64,000 bases of DNA, from contig CM077643.1 in assembly GCA_039707465.1 (NCBI GenBank), forward strand, positions 329,037,419-329,101,418, read 5' to 3'. Shown here in pieces: positions 1 to 40,379 of this stretch. The stretch's first letter is position 1. Every line of letters starts with the position of its first letter. Both the position numbers and the translations under genes were made by a program. Under the pieces are notes generated by a model that ran no database searches, had not been told where the DNA came from, and saw only the letters and a list, made by a program, of their open reading frames with translations. The stretch is from Rhabdophis nuchalis. Its lineage: Eukaryota; Chordata; Lepidosauria; Squamata; Natricidae.

Positions 1-61
1 GACTTATTCACTCTTTCTTTTTAGATTTGTTTTTCAATTTAAGTCTTCTTAATTCTCTCTA

Positions 62-257
62 CATCAGGGATGTCACTCGATTTCATTGATGGCCACATCA
101 GGGTTAGTTTGACCTTGGGGGGATGGGAGGGCGTGGCCAGGTGGAGATGGCCAGGGTGTGCATTGGCCAGATTGATGTCACTCGTGTCTGGGGCACCTAT
201 GGTGGCCAGGGTGGGGAGCCCCAGGCTCCATTTTTGGCTGGGACAGCACTCTACCAG
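62..257. mobile_element. hAT-like element fragment
   Basis: It contains gtcactcgatttcattgatggccacatcagggtt and a GC-rich interior like the element at 6033-6365 (caatttcattgaggaccacatcacagtt). The terminal repeats are not intact. Confidence 0.5.
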
Positions 258-1386
258 CAAAAATCACTCCAACAAACTTCTTACATACTTGTCAGTTATT
301 CTTATGTTTCATTCAGATTCATTCAGCACCCATTCATTCTTGCTTTATCACCCACACATCTTTGGCTGCATTTCAGTTTAACATTTGTTTCTACCATACC
401 CAATTTTCATTCCATGTCCCAAAGAGGGCAGAAAATTCTTATAAACAGCTACTTTAAAAAACAACAACACATTTCCAATTACTTTTCTACCGGCATTTCC
501 ATATCTTAAAATTTCTACATCTATTTTCCTATTTTTAGGAAACACTCTACTAAGTTCACAAACTCATTTATTGGCTCCAGTGTTTCAAATTTATACTTAA
601 CTTAAAGTAGCTCATTCCATTTTCTCTCTCAGACAAAATTACCTTGGCCTTTGATGCATTAGTTTTCAGATATATATCCCTTTGGTATCATATAATCTGC
701 CTAACATTCATTGCAAATAATTTCTCAGGCTCTCAGAAAACAACATGGTATTATATGTATATAAAAACATATGGATGTCCATCTCCATGATCAACACAGT
801 TCCAAAGTCCAATAAGGATTCTTTATACAGTTATGTATAAATCTCAGTGAAAGGAACAACACATCTCTATCTTATTTCCCATTCGGTATTGAACCATTCT
901 CTAAGTATACAGTAAATCTCAATATACAATCAATTTTATTTCTCATGTACACTTCTTCATCAATTATTAACTAAAGAACAAAACCATTCTGCACATCCTA
1001 TGATAGACATGAACCTGCATGACAAATCTCAGCTTTTGTTCACTTTTTACATCCTTTCTATCTACCATCAAACACCTTTCCTGTTTAATTTACAGTCCAG
1101 ATATATGCATCTGAGATTGTCACTAGTATTACTCAAATTCTGAATGATTAAAATAATGATTAAAATAATTCCCCTTTCACTCCAAATATTTGCTGTTTTA
1201 TACTGGTTTTAAAAAAAACTTTTAGAAACCCACCATTCTGACTTTAGAACAAACCTTTGTGGTAGGTTTATTGGGAGAAAAAAAATCCAAGCAAGCCAAA
1301 GTAGACTATACGATGGATAATATATTCTTAAGAATATTCTCGATATTTTCAGACACTGAGCCTTCTGGATTTTATTTTCCATGCAG
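258..1386. other. WDR64 intron, AT-rich, no feature seen
   Basis: Low-GC intronic sequence. The short open frames lack splice context or recognisable motifs. Confidence 0.6.
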
Positions 1387-29487
<28,101 letters not shown>

Positions 29488-29521
29488 AACAGTAAGAAGT
29501 GTTGCAGTGAACAAAGATGAA

Positions 29522-29527
29522 AATAAA
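29522..29527 (+). terminator. WDR64: Poly(A) signal AATAAA, probable WDR64 3' end
   Basis: AATAAA lies 35 bases after the proposed stop codon and before intergenic repeats begin. The motif is common by chance in AT-rich DNA, so its use is inferred. Confidence 0.45.
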
Positions 29528-30543
29528 AAAGACTGGCAACCAAACATATACACATGATGTTAATTGAACCTTGTATCAACCAACTAGGTATATACAAACC
29601 TGTGCCCATTTAAATTCACCAGCTTATGTCAATAGCATAAAGTATATGATTCTATTTATTTACGTTTAGGTTTAGGTTTAGGTTTATTGGTTTTTTATAC
29701 CGCCCTACTCCCGAAGGACTCAGGGCAGTGTACAACAAAAATAAAACAAATATTAAAAGGCATAATTAAAAGACATCATTAAAATCATTAAAATCTTGGC
29801 CAAAACATGGGGAAAAAACCCAAACTAATCCTAATTAAAATAATAAAAATTTAAATTTAAAAATTTAAATTTTAAATTTTAAAAACATGCATTATGCTAG
29901 CCCGGCTTGTTGAAAGAGAAAGGTTTTGAGACCACGGCGGAAGGTGCGTAGGTCAGGGATAGTTCTTAATTCCGGGGGCAATTCGTTCCAGAGGGCAGGT
30001 GCTCCCACGGAGAAGGTTCTCCCCCTGGGTGTCGCTAGTCGACATTGTCTAGCTGACAGCACCATGAGGAGACCCTCTCTATGGGAGCGTACTGGCCATT
30101 GGGAGGCTCTCGGTGGCAGAAGGAGATCTCGTAGGTACCCAGGTCCTAAGCCATGGAGCGCTTTAAAGATGGTAACCAACACCTTGAATCGCATCCGAAA
30201 AACCACCGGAAGCCAGAACAGCTCACTCAGGAGGAGTGTTACATGGGAGCGTCACGTCGCCCGCATAATTACCAGTGCGGCCGCATTCTGGACCAGTTGA
30301 AGCCTCTGGGTGCTCTTCAAGGGGAGCCCCATGTAGAGAGCATTGCAGTAGTCCAGACGGGAAGAGATAACGGCGTAAGTGACTGTACGTAGGGCATCCC
30401 GATCTTGGAAGGGACGCAACTGGTAAATCAGGCGAACCTGATAAAAAGCCCCCCTGGCGACAGCCATCATATGATCTTCCAAGGACAGCTGTGCATCCAG
30501 GAGGACACCCAAGTTGCGAGCCCTTCCTGTGGGGGCTAAGGTC

Positions 30544-31377
30544 TCACCCCCCCATAGCCAGCGATGGAACCAGCTGACTGTAACGGGATGCCGGGAACCA
30601 CAGCCACTCGGTCTTGGAGGGGTTGAGCCTGAGCCTGTTCCTCCCCATCCAGATCCGCACAGCCTCCAGGCACTGGGACATCACATCAAGGGCAACATTG
30701 GGGTGGTCTGGGGACGAAATGTACAGCTGCATATCATCAGCGTACTGATGGAACTTTACCCCAAAACCCCAGATGATGTCGCCCAGTGGCTTCACATAAA
30801 TGTTGAACAGAAGGGGCGAGGGGACTGACCCCTGGGGCACTCCACAAGTGAGGCACCTTGAAGATGACCTCTGCCCCCCCGTCAACACAAACTGCAAACG
30901 GTCAGAGAGGAAGGAGGAGAACCACCGAAGTACAGTGCCCCCAACCCCTAACTCCTCCAACCACCACAGCATGATACCATGGTCGATGGTATCAAAAGCC
31001 ACTGAGAGGTCTAATAGGACCAGGACAGAGGAGCAACCCCTGTCCCGAGCCCTCCAGAGATCATCGACCAATGCAACCAATGCCGTTTCCGTGCTGTACC
31101 CAGGCCTGAAACCCGACTGGTACGGATCAAGATAGACCGCTTCATCCAGGTACCTGGGAAGCTGTTGCGCCACCACACTATCAACAACCTTTGCCACAAA
31201 GCGAAGGTTGGAGACTGGATGATAGTTTGCTAAAAGCGCCGGGTCCAGGGAAGGCTTCTTAAGGAGGGGCCTCACCACCAGCTTTTTCAACGCAGTGAGG
31301 AAGAAACCCTCTCTCAAAGAAGCGTTGATAATACCCTGGAGCCAGCCTTGTGTAACCTCCCGAGTGGCCAGCACCAA
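30544..31377 (-). pseudogene. L2 reverse transcriptase, broken
   Basis: RT domain of the minus-strand L2, 277 open codons with GVPQGSV and YADD motifs. Both ends are cut by frame breaks relative to the endonuclease and C-terminal pieces. Confidence 0.85.
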
Positions 31378-31451
31378 CTATGAGGGACACAGGTCCAGTA
31401 AGCATGTGGCAGCACTAAGCTTACCCAAAATCCTGTCTACGTCCTCAGGAG

Positions 31452-32432
31452 TCACAGGGTCAAACTCCTCCCAGATAACTGTCTCAAGACAGTTATCACC
31501 CCATCTAGCCCTACCCAGTCAGAGTCCAGCCCTTCCCGAATCTGTGCAATTTTATCTTGCAGGTATTGTACAAAATCCTCAGCTTTACCCTGCAAGGGGT
31601 CCTCCCGCGCTTCCATATGTAAGAGGGAGCGGGTCACCCTAAACAGGGCGGCTGGGCGATTTTCTGCAGACGCAATAAGAGCGGAAAAGTAATTAAACTT
31701 TGCCGCTTTTATCGCCACTAGGTAGGTCTTGATATAAGACCTCACCAGTGTCTGATCAGATTCGGAACAGCTGGCCCTCCCACTGCTCTCTAGGCATCTT
31801 TTCTGGTGCTTCATCTGCCTCAGCTTCTCAGAAAACCAAGGAGCCAACGGGGTTCGGCACCAGATCAGAGGCTGCAAAGGCACGACATGGTCCAGAGTCC
31901 CAGCAGCCGCCCTGTCCCATGCGGCCACCAGTTCTCCAGCTGAGTCGTGAGCCATAGCCTCAGGGAGTGGCCCACGCTCTGTCAGGAACCTATCAGGGTC
32001 CATCAGGCGCCTGGGGCGGAACCACCTAGTGGGTTCCGCCTCCCTGCAGGGGGGGGTAGCGGATTGGAAGTCCACCTGAAGAAGCGAGGGATCTGACCAT
32101 GACAAGGGTTCAATGGTTATATCCCCTCTTCCCAGATCCTTCAACCACTGACCAGAGACAAAAATCAAATCCAGGGTGTGTCCCCCGATGTGCATGAGGC
32201 CTTGAACTAATTGGGTCAGGTCCATGGCTGTCATGGAGGCCATGAACTCCCAAGCTGCCTCTGATGCTTCGCTGGCAGATGGCAGGTTGAAGTCCCCCAT
32301 GACGATAAGCCTAGGGGTACTAACCGCCACCCCGGCAATCACGTTGAGCAGCTCGGGCAGGGCCGCTGCCACGCAGCCAGGAGCCAGGTACATGACCAGC
32401 AAGCGCATCTGTACCCCTCGACCCCACTTCAC
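31452..32432 (-). pseudogene. L2 AP-endonuclease plus linker, broken
   Basis: 326 open codons with GDFNLP, HTLDLIF and a W-S-D motif where a S-D-H is expected. The N-terminal part of the domain is missing. The frame ends before the RT. Confidence 0.8.
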
Positions 32433-32457
32433 AAGGAGGGACTCACATCCTACTGTC

Positions 32458-32493
32458 TGAGGTACAGTGCCCTCACTCGGGCACTGTACCTCA
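32458..32493. repeat. Perfect 15-bp hairpin inside L2
   Basis: TGAGGTACAGTGCCC is followed by a 6-base loop and its exact reverse complement. The expected L2 sequence has this segment once, so it is a local inverted duplication. Confidence 0.85.
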
Positions 32494-32626
32494 GTGCCTC
32501 ACTCCTTTATAATGACCGCCACCCCCCCACCCCTACCCTGAGCCCTAGGCTGATGAAATGCACAGAAACCTGGTGGGCACAATTCCATGAGGGGAACCCC
32601 CTCCCCTCCTGGCCCAACCAGGTATT

Positions 32627-32717
32627 TATTTATTTGTTTGTTTGTTTGTTTGTTTGTTTGTTTGTTTGCTTGCTTGCTTGTTTGATTGATTTCTTTGTTT
32701 GTTTGTTTGTTTGTTTA
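32627..32717. repeat. (TTTG)n microsatellite
   Basis: tttg units with some cttg and gattg variants. Confidence 0.95.
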
Positions 32718-33312
32718 TGTTGTGGCCCACCAGTGGAACTGATGGCAGACTCAGACAATGAGGAGATTGGGGGGAAACATGGATCAGTCCTGGAGTCTGG
32801 GGAAGGCTCTGACAAGTGCTCTGTGTCGGAGGCAAAGATGAGGCCAAGGCCATCTGTCAGTTATCAGCTGCCTTCGGAGTTGGACATCAGTGGCACAGAA
32901 GAACAGCTGGAGCCTGTTCCCAGTGTGTGCATGCACAGAGCTGCCAGGAGAAGGGCACAGCTAAGGAACAAGGGTCAACTCAGGAGTAAAGGCACAGGTG
33001 GACGGTGAATGGCTGCTCCCATAGGGAATAAAGAGGAGCAAAAGAGGAATGGAGTTTGCAGGAGACAATTAATTCAAGTCATTAGGGTGAAGATGTGTTC
33101 CTGACTTCTTGCCAAGTGTTGTCTGCTACAGAGTGGCATTTGGAAGATATCGTCCTGGCAGCTCTTGAAGCTTGATAAAGGTCTGTAGTTATGAAATCTC
33201 TGTTGGCTGGGATTTTGCTGAAGAGGAATTCAATTTAAACTAAATAAAAGGGGTTTCATCGAGGAGGGACGAGGAGTCGGCTTTGTGCTTTTGGGAAGCC
33301 TAGGTCAGAACA
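32718..33312 (+). mobile_element. LTR-like repeat, second copy
   Basis: Begins TGTTGTGGCCC and ends GGTCAGAACA, as in the shorter copy at 9640-10003. It contains an acidic open stretch (ELMADSDNEEIGG) and an aataaaag signal about 70 bp from the end. No matching target duplication, because the left edge lies in a TTTG array. No internal retroviral genes. Confidence 0.5.
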
Positions 33313-33560
33313 ATTAAGATTATTTATATGGATACCCAACTCACACACGATGACTCCAAGTGGTGCACAACATTAAAAATCAACACTATAAAAACTCCAG
33401 AACCCACCCCCCACACCCCATGGCAGTGATGCTTGATTGGCTTTGAATCAACCTGGAGTCTCTAGACCCATTGATAAAACCATCTTTTCAAGAATTTCCA
33501 GAAAAGTAGCAAAGAGTAGGCCAACCTTATTTCCAAAGGAGTGATATTCCAAACGGTCCC
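33313..33560 (-). repeat. LINE 3'-end-like fragment
   Basis: gattatttatatggatacccaactc...gactccaagtggtgcacaac resembles the reverse of an L2/CR1-type 3' tail (tgcaccacttgg...tatataaataa). The inner part is uncharacterised. Confidence 0.35.
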
Positions 33561-33659
33561 ATCAGTTGTACTTCCTTAACAGATGGGAACAGTAACATAT
33601 CCTACGTTCCCATTCTGGTGATCTGGGTAGATGTAACCAAGGAGAGGTGATCCTTCAAA

Positions 33660-33755
33660 TACAAGTAGACTTTGACTTACAACCATTCATTTAGTGACTG
33701 TTTGAAGCTACAGCGACACTGAAAAGTGACTGATGGTTTTATGAGCCGAAGGAGA
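33660..33755. repeat. Fragment of the 390-bp TIR miniature family
   Basis: caagtagactttgacttacaaccattcatttagtgactg matches the left end of the copies at 37.8 and 59.2 kb. Confidence 0.6.
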
Positions 33756-33793
33756 CCACAGTCCCTCAGACAACCGGGTGTGAATCTCTCTGC

Positions 33794-34285
33794 GTGAGAT
33801 GGGGCCTAGGGAGGCAGTTGGGCGTGTTAGTTGTATACCTGGCTCCTCGCTATGCAACAACAGCCCTGCCCGAGCTCCTAGAGGTGATAGCCGAGGCGGC
33901 AGTTGAGACCCCCAGACTGGTAGTCATGGGGGACTTTAACTTGCTGTCGGCAGGCGAAGCCTCTGGAGCAGCTCGGGAGTTCATGGCCTCCATGACGGCC
34001 ATGGACCTGACCCAGGTAGTTTTAGGCCCCACTCATGAGGGGGGAAACACACTGGATCTCATCTTTGTCTCGGGACAGTGGAGTTGTGATCTGGGAATAG
34101 GGGACTTAGCCATCACTCCCTTGTCATGGACAGATCACGCTCTCCTTCGGCTGGACTTTCCAATCGCTACACCTCACCGCGGGGAAGCGGAACCGGATAT
34201 TCCTATATGGTTCCGCCCCAGGCTTCTAATGGACCCGGAAAGGTTCCAGAGGGAGCTTGGGCCAATTCCTCGACTGAGGACCTAG
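33794..34285 (+). pseudogene. L2 endonuclease domain, partial
   Basis: Contains VVMGDFNLLSAGEA, NTLDLIFVSGQWS and SWTDHALLRLDF (T-D-H where S-D-H is usual). It leaves frame near 34270, before the linker. Confidence 0.85.
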
Positions 34286-35919
34286 TGGCCGCATGGTTAA
34301 GTGCGGCCGTGGGGGCCTTGGACCGAGTCGCGCCCTTGCGGCCTCTCTTGCGGCGACGAATCACCCAGGCTCCTTGGTTTACCGAGGAGCTTCGGGGGAT
34401 GAAACGCCACAAGAGACGCCTAGAGAGCAGATGGAGATCCTCTCGCTCCGAAGCCGACCGAACACTAGTGAGAACCCATATTAGGGCTTACTTAGTGGCG
34501 ATAAGGGTGGCCAAACGTGAGTATTGTGCCACCCTTATTGCATCCGCAGATAACCGCCCTGCCGCCCTGTTTGGGGTGACCCGCTCCCTCCTTCATCAGA
34601 GGCCGCGGGAAGCCCCTCTGCAAGGGCGAGCAGAGGAATTTGGGATTTATCTGCAGGAGAAAATCACTCGGATTCGGAATGAGCTACCCTCCATCGACAG
34701 TGGTCCTGTGGGACTGTCCAAGACTAGTCTTGAGGTTCCTTCTTGGGAGGAGTTTGACTTTGTTACCACCGAGGATATGGACAGGTTGTCAAAGAAACTT
34801 AGGGCGACCACATGTTTATTGGACCCGTGTCCCTCCTGGCTTGTACTGGCATCCTGGGAGACGACACGAGGCTGGCTCCAGGGCATTGTCAACGCATCTT
34901 TGAGTGAGGGGTCCTTGCCTGCCGTCTTGAAAGAGGCGGTAGTGAGGCCCCTCCTCAAAAAGCCGTCCCTGGACCCAGCTTTATTAGAGAACTATCGTCC
35001 GGTCTCCAACCTTCACTTTTTGGTGAAGGTTGTCGAGAGTGTGGTAGCCCAACAGTTTCCGCGACACCTGGAGGAAGTTGATTATCTAGACCCGCGCCAG
35101 TCCGGCTTCCGACCCGGTCACAGCACCGAGACGGCATTGGTCGCGTTGGTTAATGATCTCTGGAGGGCGCGGGATAGAGGTTATTCCTCTATCCTAGTCC
35201 TATTAGACCTCTCGGCGGCTTTTGATACCATCGACCATGGTATCCTATTGCACCGACTGGGGGGGTTGGGGCTGGGAGGCACCGTTTTGCGGTGGTTCTC
35301 ATCCTACCTCTCTGGTCGGTCGCAATATGTGTTGACGGGAGGGCAGAGGTCGACCTCGAGGCCTCTCTTATGTGGGGTTCCTCAGGGGTCAGTTCTCTCG
35401 CCCCTCCTTTTCAACACATATATGAAGCCGCTGGGTGAGATCATCCATGGTTTTGGGGTGGAGTACCACCTGTACGCTGATGACACCCAGCTGTACATAT
35501 CCACCCCAAACCACCCCAACGATGCCGCCGAAGTGCTGTCCCGGTGTTTGGAGGCCGTACGGATCTGGATGGGTGGTAACAAACTCAAGCTCAACCCTGC
35601 CAAGACTGAGTGGCTGTGGTTTCCGGCACCCCAGTTCAGCCAGATTACTCCAACTCTGGCCATTGGGGGCGAAACACTGGCCCCCGTGGAGAGGGCGCGC
35701 AATTTGGGTGTCCTCCTGGATTCCCGGCTGTCCATGGAGGACCATGTGGCGGCCGTGGCCAGGGGGGCATTTCATCAGGTACGCCTGATGCGCCAATTGC
35801 GCCCCTTACTGGACCGGGCTGCCCTTCGCACAGTCACTCAAGCTCTTGTGATGTCCCGACTCGACTACTGTAATGCTCTCTACATGGGGCTTCCCTTGAG
35901 GTGCACTCAAAAGCTATAG
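34262..35919 (+). pseudogene. L2 reverse transcriptase with premature stop
   Basis: Meaningful L2 coding starts near 34262 (the open frame itself begins at 34126). It has [84 protein letters not shown] and catalytic [10 protein letters not shown]. It stops at TAG 35917-35919 where the family continues, and the C-terminal block resumes at about 36000 in another frame. Confidence 0.88.
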
Positions 35920-35999
35920 CTAGTCCAAAACGCAGCCGCGCGGGTGATTATGGGAGCCACTAGATACTACCACATAACACCGATCCTGCGCGAGCTGCA

Positions 36000-36305
36000 T
36001 TGCTTCCTGTGGTTTTTCGAGTGCGCTTCAAGGTTTTGACAACTATCTTTAAAGCGCTCCATGGCTCGGGGCCTAGTTATATGCGAGACCGCCTCCTGCC
36101 CCATACATCCCTTAGACCGATACGCTCCCACAGAGAGGGCCTTCTCAGGGTGCCGTCGGCCGGACAATGCCGACTGGTGACACCCAGGGGAAGAGCCTTC
36201 TCTGTGGCGGGGCCAGCCCTCTGGAATGACCTACCCCCTGAATTACGTACCATCACCTCTTCCGCCAATGTCTTAAGACATATTTGTTTCAACAAGCCGG
36301 CCTAG
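36000..36305 (+). pseudogene. L2 ORF C-terminal block
   Basis: Reads [52 protein letters not shown] and stops at the natural L2 end. It is separated from the RT by a frameshift. Confidence 0.85.
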
Positions 36306-36534
36306 CCTAACTTCCCATGGGGACTTTTAGGTAGTTTTAAATTGGGTTTTTAAAATTTGGTTTTAGCGCAGGATAGGTTTATTTAATAGTTTTTTAAATT
36401 ATATTTATTGTATTTTGTATGTTTTTAAATTTCCTGTGCGCCGCCCTGGGTCCTTTGTGGAGAAGGGCGGGATATAAATTTAAATAAATAAATAAATTTA
36501 AATAAATAAATAACACTTTTAATTTTATAATAAT

Positions 36535-37003
36535 TAATAATAATAATAATTTATTAAATTTGTTGACCGCTCCCTCTCCCCGAAGGGACTCGGAGCGGTG
36601 CACAGGGCTAATAAAACAATAAATACATACATATAGTTAAAAACAAATTAAATATTTCCCTGCGCTAAAAATTCCAATTAAAAAACTAAAATCCCCATCT
36701 AAAATTTCTGGCAACCCCATCGAAGAGAGACTATCCTAGGCTGGCCAAGCAGAACAGATATGTTTTTAGTTTTAGACGGAAGGAGCGGAGGTCCGTGGTA
36801 GTTCTAATGTCGGGGGGAAGGTCGTTCCAGAGGGCTGGGCCCGCCACAGAGAGAGCCCTTCCCCTGGGCGTCGCCCGCTGACAAAGTCTAGTGGACGGCA
36901 CCCGGAGAAGTCCCTCTCTGTGGGAGCGAATCGGCCGTGTGGATGTGTGCGGCAGGATCCGATCCTGCAAATAGCTAAGTCCCGAGCCATGGAGCGCTTT
37001 TGC
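36535..37003 (-). mobile_element. L2 LINE 3' end
   Basis: Same 3' UTR (ctctccccgaagggactcggagcggtgcacagg on plus) and C-terminal block (ALHGSGLSYLQDRILPHT, WNDLPPDIRTTTDL) as the 14.3-kb copy. Its 3' tail abuts the tail of the plus-strand L2 at 36.5 kb. Confidence 0.85.
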
Positions 37004-37075
37004 CCATTGCAACATCCCCCTGGTGATGTGATCAAAATTTGGGTACTTAGCAACAGGCATGTATTTATGACATAA
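37003..37075. repeat. Fragment of the 390-bp TIR miniature family
   Basis: ttgcaacatccccctggtgatgtgatcaaaattt...gcatgtatttatgac matches the middle of that family. Confidence 0.6.
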
Positions 37076-37839
37076 TACATCCATAGCAAACAGAACTCCG
37101 AGGGAGGGTGATTCCTCAAAGAATAGTTTTATTGGATATATCATATTGGCACAGGCTGCTGAAAACCAACTCTGAATGTTCCTGTGGTTTTCACCTAATT
37201 AAAAGTAAAAGATTTTCCCTTCCCCAAACAATCAGTCACATGGTCCAATGAAGGTGCTGTCCAGTTGCCTGATAACTTCATTCCTCCTCTCTCTGGCCAT
37301 CTGTGGGAATATCCTTGGTTCCCAGGAGGAAGTATTTTGTTTTGGCTACAAAACCCCAGCTATCTCTACACCCCCCCCCCCCCATTCCTCAGTTCCAGTG
37401 TGGCAACACTGAAGTCTCAAAATGGCCTCAGTCAGGTCAGTTTCAGGGTTGACACTTGCACTTTCTTGAGGGTCTTCCCAACTGCATTACTGCATTATTG
37501 GATTTTACTGAGCTTCACTATTGATAGCAATGAAATAATATTGTGCTACATGAAGGAATGCACACATTAATCACAATTTTGCCTGAAGGTCCCTGGTTCA
37601 TATGAGCAATTTAGTCTATTCCAAATCTAAACCATTCTTATCAGCATAATTATGGTTTGCAAGAATGTAGGATGCTTTGTCATTTTCAATATTTTTATTA
37701 ATCATGTTTGTTTTTATTTAATTGTGTATGCTTAACAAATACATATGGTCTTCCTCAGGGGCTATCTGTGGATTATGTTTGAAGGCCATTAGCAGTTGGT
37801 GTGGATGTTTTAAATTTTGGCTCTGAGGAACCAGCATTA
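37076..37839. other. Intergenic, no strong feature
   Basis: Unassigned sequence with a C-run at 37371-37383. No gene or repeat edges seen. Confidence 0.5.
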
Positions 37840-38231
37840 CAGGTAGTCTTCGACTTACAGCAGTTCACTTAGTGACCATTCAAAGTTGAAACAGGACCAA
37901 AAAAATGACTTAGGACCATTTTTCACACTTCAACCATTGTAGCATGCCCTTGGTCACGTGATCAAAATTCAAATGCTGGGCAATTGACTCATATTTATCC
38001 TGGGGTCAAGTGATCCTCTTTTGTGACCTTCTGAGAAACAAAGTCAATAGGGAAGCCAGATTCACTTTACAACCATGTTACGAATGTAACAATTGCAATT
38101 ATTCACTTAACAACTGTGGCAAGAAAGGGTGTAAAATGGTGCTAAACTCACTTAACAAATGTCTCAGCAATAGAAGTTCTTAGCACCAGAAATGTGGGGC
38201 TCAACTGTGGTTGTAAGTTGAGGACTACCTG
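37840..38231. repeat. Squamate TIR miniature element, copy 2 (392 bp)
   Basis: Starts CAGGTAGTCTTCGACTTACA and ends TGTAAGTTGAGGACTACCTG, near-perfect inverted repeats. The interior contains cacgtgatcaaaattcaaat and several cacttaacaa motifs. Confidence 0.85.
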
Positions 38232-38308
38232 CATTTAGGAATGGTCAGATTGTTTTATGGGCTTTGTGGATTGTGTCATTATCAGCTGATAAGCTTGTAT
38301 GGAAAAAT

Positions 38309-38515
38309 CTAGTGGTGAAATTCAGCTGGTTCGATCTGGTTTGGGTGAACCAGTAGCGCTGGCAGCAGGCGGCTCCGCCCACTCACCCGGACGTCATCAC
38401 ATCCCGCTTTTGACACTCTGCGCATATGCGGAAGGTCCTGCGCATGCACGGAAGTGGCATGTGCATTCATATTTGCAAAACAGTAGCGAAGGTAAATTGA
38501 TTTCACCCCTGGAAG
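38309..38515. mobile_element. hAT-type miniature element
   Basis: Ends agtggtgaaattcagctggttcg and gatttcacccctgg. The interior has gggtgaaccagtagcg, ggcggctccgcccac and gcgcatgcacgg. Related to the 1.9- and 11.6-kb copies. The target duplication is not clear. Confidence 0.6.
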
Positions 38516-39965
38516 CATCATATTAAAACATTTGGCAATACTGCTATATTTTGTGAAAGACTAGAATACAACAACTAACCCAAATAAATCAAATAAAACT
38601 AAACTAAACCCAGTTCAGCTGTATGGGATAGAAGAACTGTTTTCATATCTTTTTAGGAGATTCATAAACAGACTTGCAAGTTTCCTGAAAGCAGAAACAC
38701 ATTTTGTTTTAATCCAAGTATGGAATCAAGGATCCAGTGACCAGAACCAGGCTGCAGAAATTCAGAGGGTCATAATGACATTGCAGTAACATCTTGAGTG
38801 TTAACTTTGTAGGCAGCAATTTGACTAAAATTCTGTAACTGATGCTCTAAATAGCACAGAAGCAGCGGGTGATATATTAAAACTATTATTTCTTTGTTTG
38901 AACTAACGTATTTGCCTACTTTCCAATTGCTGTTTGACTCATTGCTCTTTTTATCTCAGTGATAATGAAGAGATAACTGTGAATATATTTTTGTCCCCAG
39001 GATGGGTGTGCTACTTGACACTTCCAAAAAAAGAAATCATTTTGCAAGAATGGCAACGTACAAATTGCTCACAAATAATAAGGTGGAAAAAATGAATCCT
39101 CACCAGATCTGTCTTTTCAATAAAATATACTGTACAAAGCACTAAACTCTTTCAAAATTGTTCCACCTTTAAGCCTAATTCATAGCTGCAAAGCTTATTG
39201 AGTAGACAGTAAATTTAAATTAACAGGCTGCAGTGCTGCACAATGTGTAATATTATTTTCGGAGCAAGATGGAAATTAGTTTCAGAATGACTGTATGACT
39301 CATTTGCAAGTAGTAAAATACTTAGGTTCAGAATAAATGCATGCAAGCATTCTACCTAGATAACGTATCAACCTTTTGATTTATTAATATGGTAACTGTT
39401 ATGTTGCGGTACCTTACATTTGGAGGAAAGTATTTGGAAAGGCAGCAAAGCATTTTTAAAGGATTTTTTTTTCTTGTAACTGAAATAGTCCTACCATAAG
39501 GCAGAATTTAAACTTAATAAATAACTAAATGAAAGACATTAATTGGGTCTGAGTTACAACTGTCTACTTTATTTCCTGTATGAATAAGGCATCATTCAGC
39601 TTAATTATATGACCGTAGATGACCCTCATTAAGAAAGGGGGAAAGCCCTCTTTATTTTTATCACACCAGGAATAAGTAGTAGCATGGTATCATCTTTTAC
39701 TCATTTTGTTCTTTTCAAACCTAAAAAAATCATTAAAACTTTTTTTCTATTGTGCTCCCTAATTCTTTTATTTCTTCATCCTGCAGTTTTTCCAGATACA
39801 AAATCCTTTTGGAAATCCATGCAATTCATGTTTAAAGTTGTGCACATATATACCTTTCTTTGCTGAATTAACCCAACTGCCAGTGTTCACACAAGATAAA
39901 CCATAAACTAAGCTAGATTCCAGTCATACCAACCTATTAACGTGACAACTGCATTTAATTTATTG
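38516..39965. other. Intergenic, no feature seen
   Basis: AT-rich unassigned sequence upstream of EXO1. Short frames lack recognisable domains. Confidence 0.5.
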
Positions 39966-39973
39966 TTCTAACC

Positions 39974-40098
39974 CAGTGTTTCTCAACCTTGGCCTACCGG
40001 AAGATGCGTGGACTTCAACTCCCAGAACCCCCCAGCCAGCAGACTTCTGGGAGTTGAAGTCCATGCATCTTCAGGTAGGCCAAGGTTGAGAAATCCTG
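39974..40098. mobile_element. 125-bp hAT miniature element
   Basis: Ends CAGTGTTTCTCAACCTTGG and CCAAGGTTGAGAAATCCTG. Flanks TTCTAACC and TTCTAACT (7/8). The interior is a second inverted pair around acttcaactcccagaa. Confidence 0.85.
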
Positions 40099-40149
40099 TT
40101 CTAACTGAACGCATATAGCCCAACACAAAACACAACTCCAGCAACACCT

Positions 40150-40310
40150 GCTGCTGTGGCCTAGAGGTGGATCTCTCTCCTCACAATCAGGAGGTTGTGA
40201 GTTCAATCCTAGGTAGAGGCAGATGTAAGGTCTCCTGCTTGGGCAGTGGGGTTGGACTAGATGACCTGCAAGATCCCTTCCAACTCTTGTTAATCTGTTA
40301 GCAACAAACG
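40150..40310 (+). mobile_element. tRNA-derived SINE with CR1-like tail
   Basis: The tRNA-like head has gctgtggcctagaggtggat (A box) and ggttgtgagttcaatcctag (B box region). The 3' half, ggttggactagatgacctgcaagatcccttccaactc, is the conserved CR1 3' end, so CR1 enzymes probably moved it. It ends about 70-100 bp upstream of the CpG-rich EXO1 promoter. Confidence 0.8.
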
Positions 40311-40379
40311 CTATAACTTTAAATACAGACTCCAGCCTTCGCGCAAAGAAAAAGCTTCTACTACAACACCCAAGATGCA

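Larger units (their letters stand above)
29645..32620 (-). mobile_element. L2 LINE, long degenerate copy
   Basis: The minus strand carries, 5' to 3', L2 endonuclease (31452-32432: VMGDFNLPSASEASE, HTLDLIFVSGQWL), reverse transcriptase (30544-31377: LLKKPSLDPALLANYHPVSN, FRPGYSTETALVAL, VLLDLSVAFDTIDH, YADDMQLYI), connection and C-terminal blocks (30252-30512, 29892-30206) and a 3' tail (accgccctactcccgaaggactcagggcagtg on plus). At least three frame breaks make it inactive. It ends in a (TTTAGG)3-like and AT-rich tail near 29660. Confidence 0.9.
33757..36500 (+). mobile_element. L2 LINE, second long copy, plus strand
   Basis: 5'-truncated in the endonuclease. Endonuclease (33794-34285), RT and C-terminal region (34126-35919 and 36000-36305), then the 3' UTR ctgtgcgccgccctgggtcc...gggcgggatataaatttaaataaata. 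It differs from a working copy by one frameshift near 34270, a TAG at 35917-35919 and one further shift near 36000. It faces away from the minus-strand L2 at 29.6-32.6 kb. Confidence 0.92.

Noticed and set aside
29665..29690. (TTTAGG)3 as an interstitial telomere repeat
   Set aside because: Only three units, not the vertebrate TTAGGG, and located in the 3' tail of an L2 LINE.
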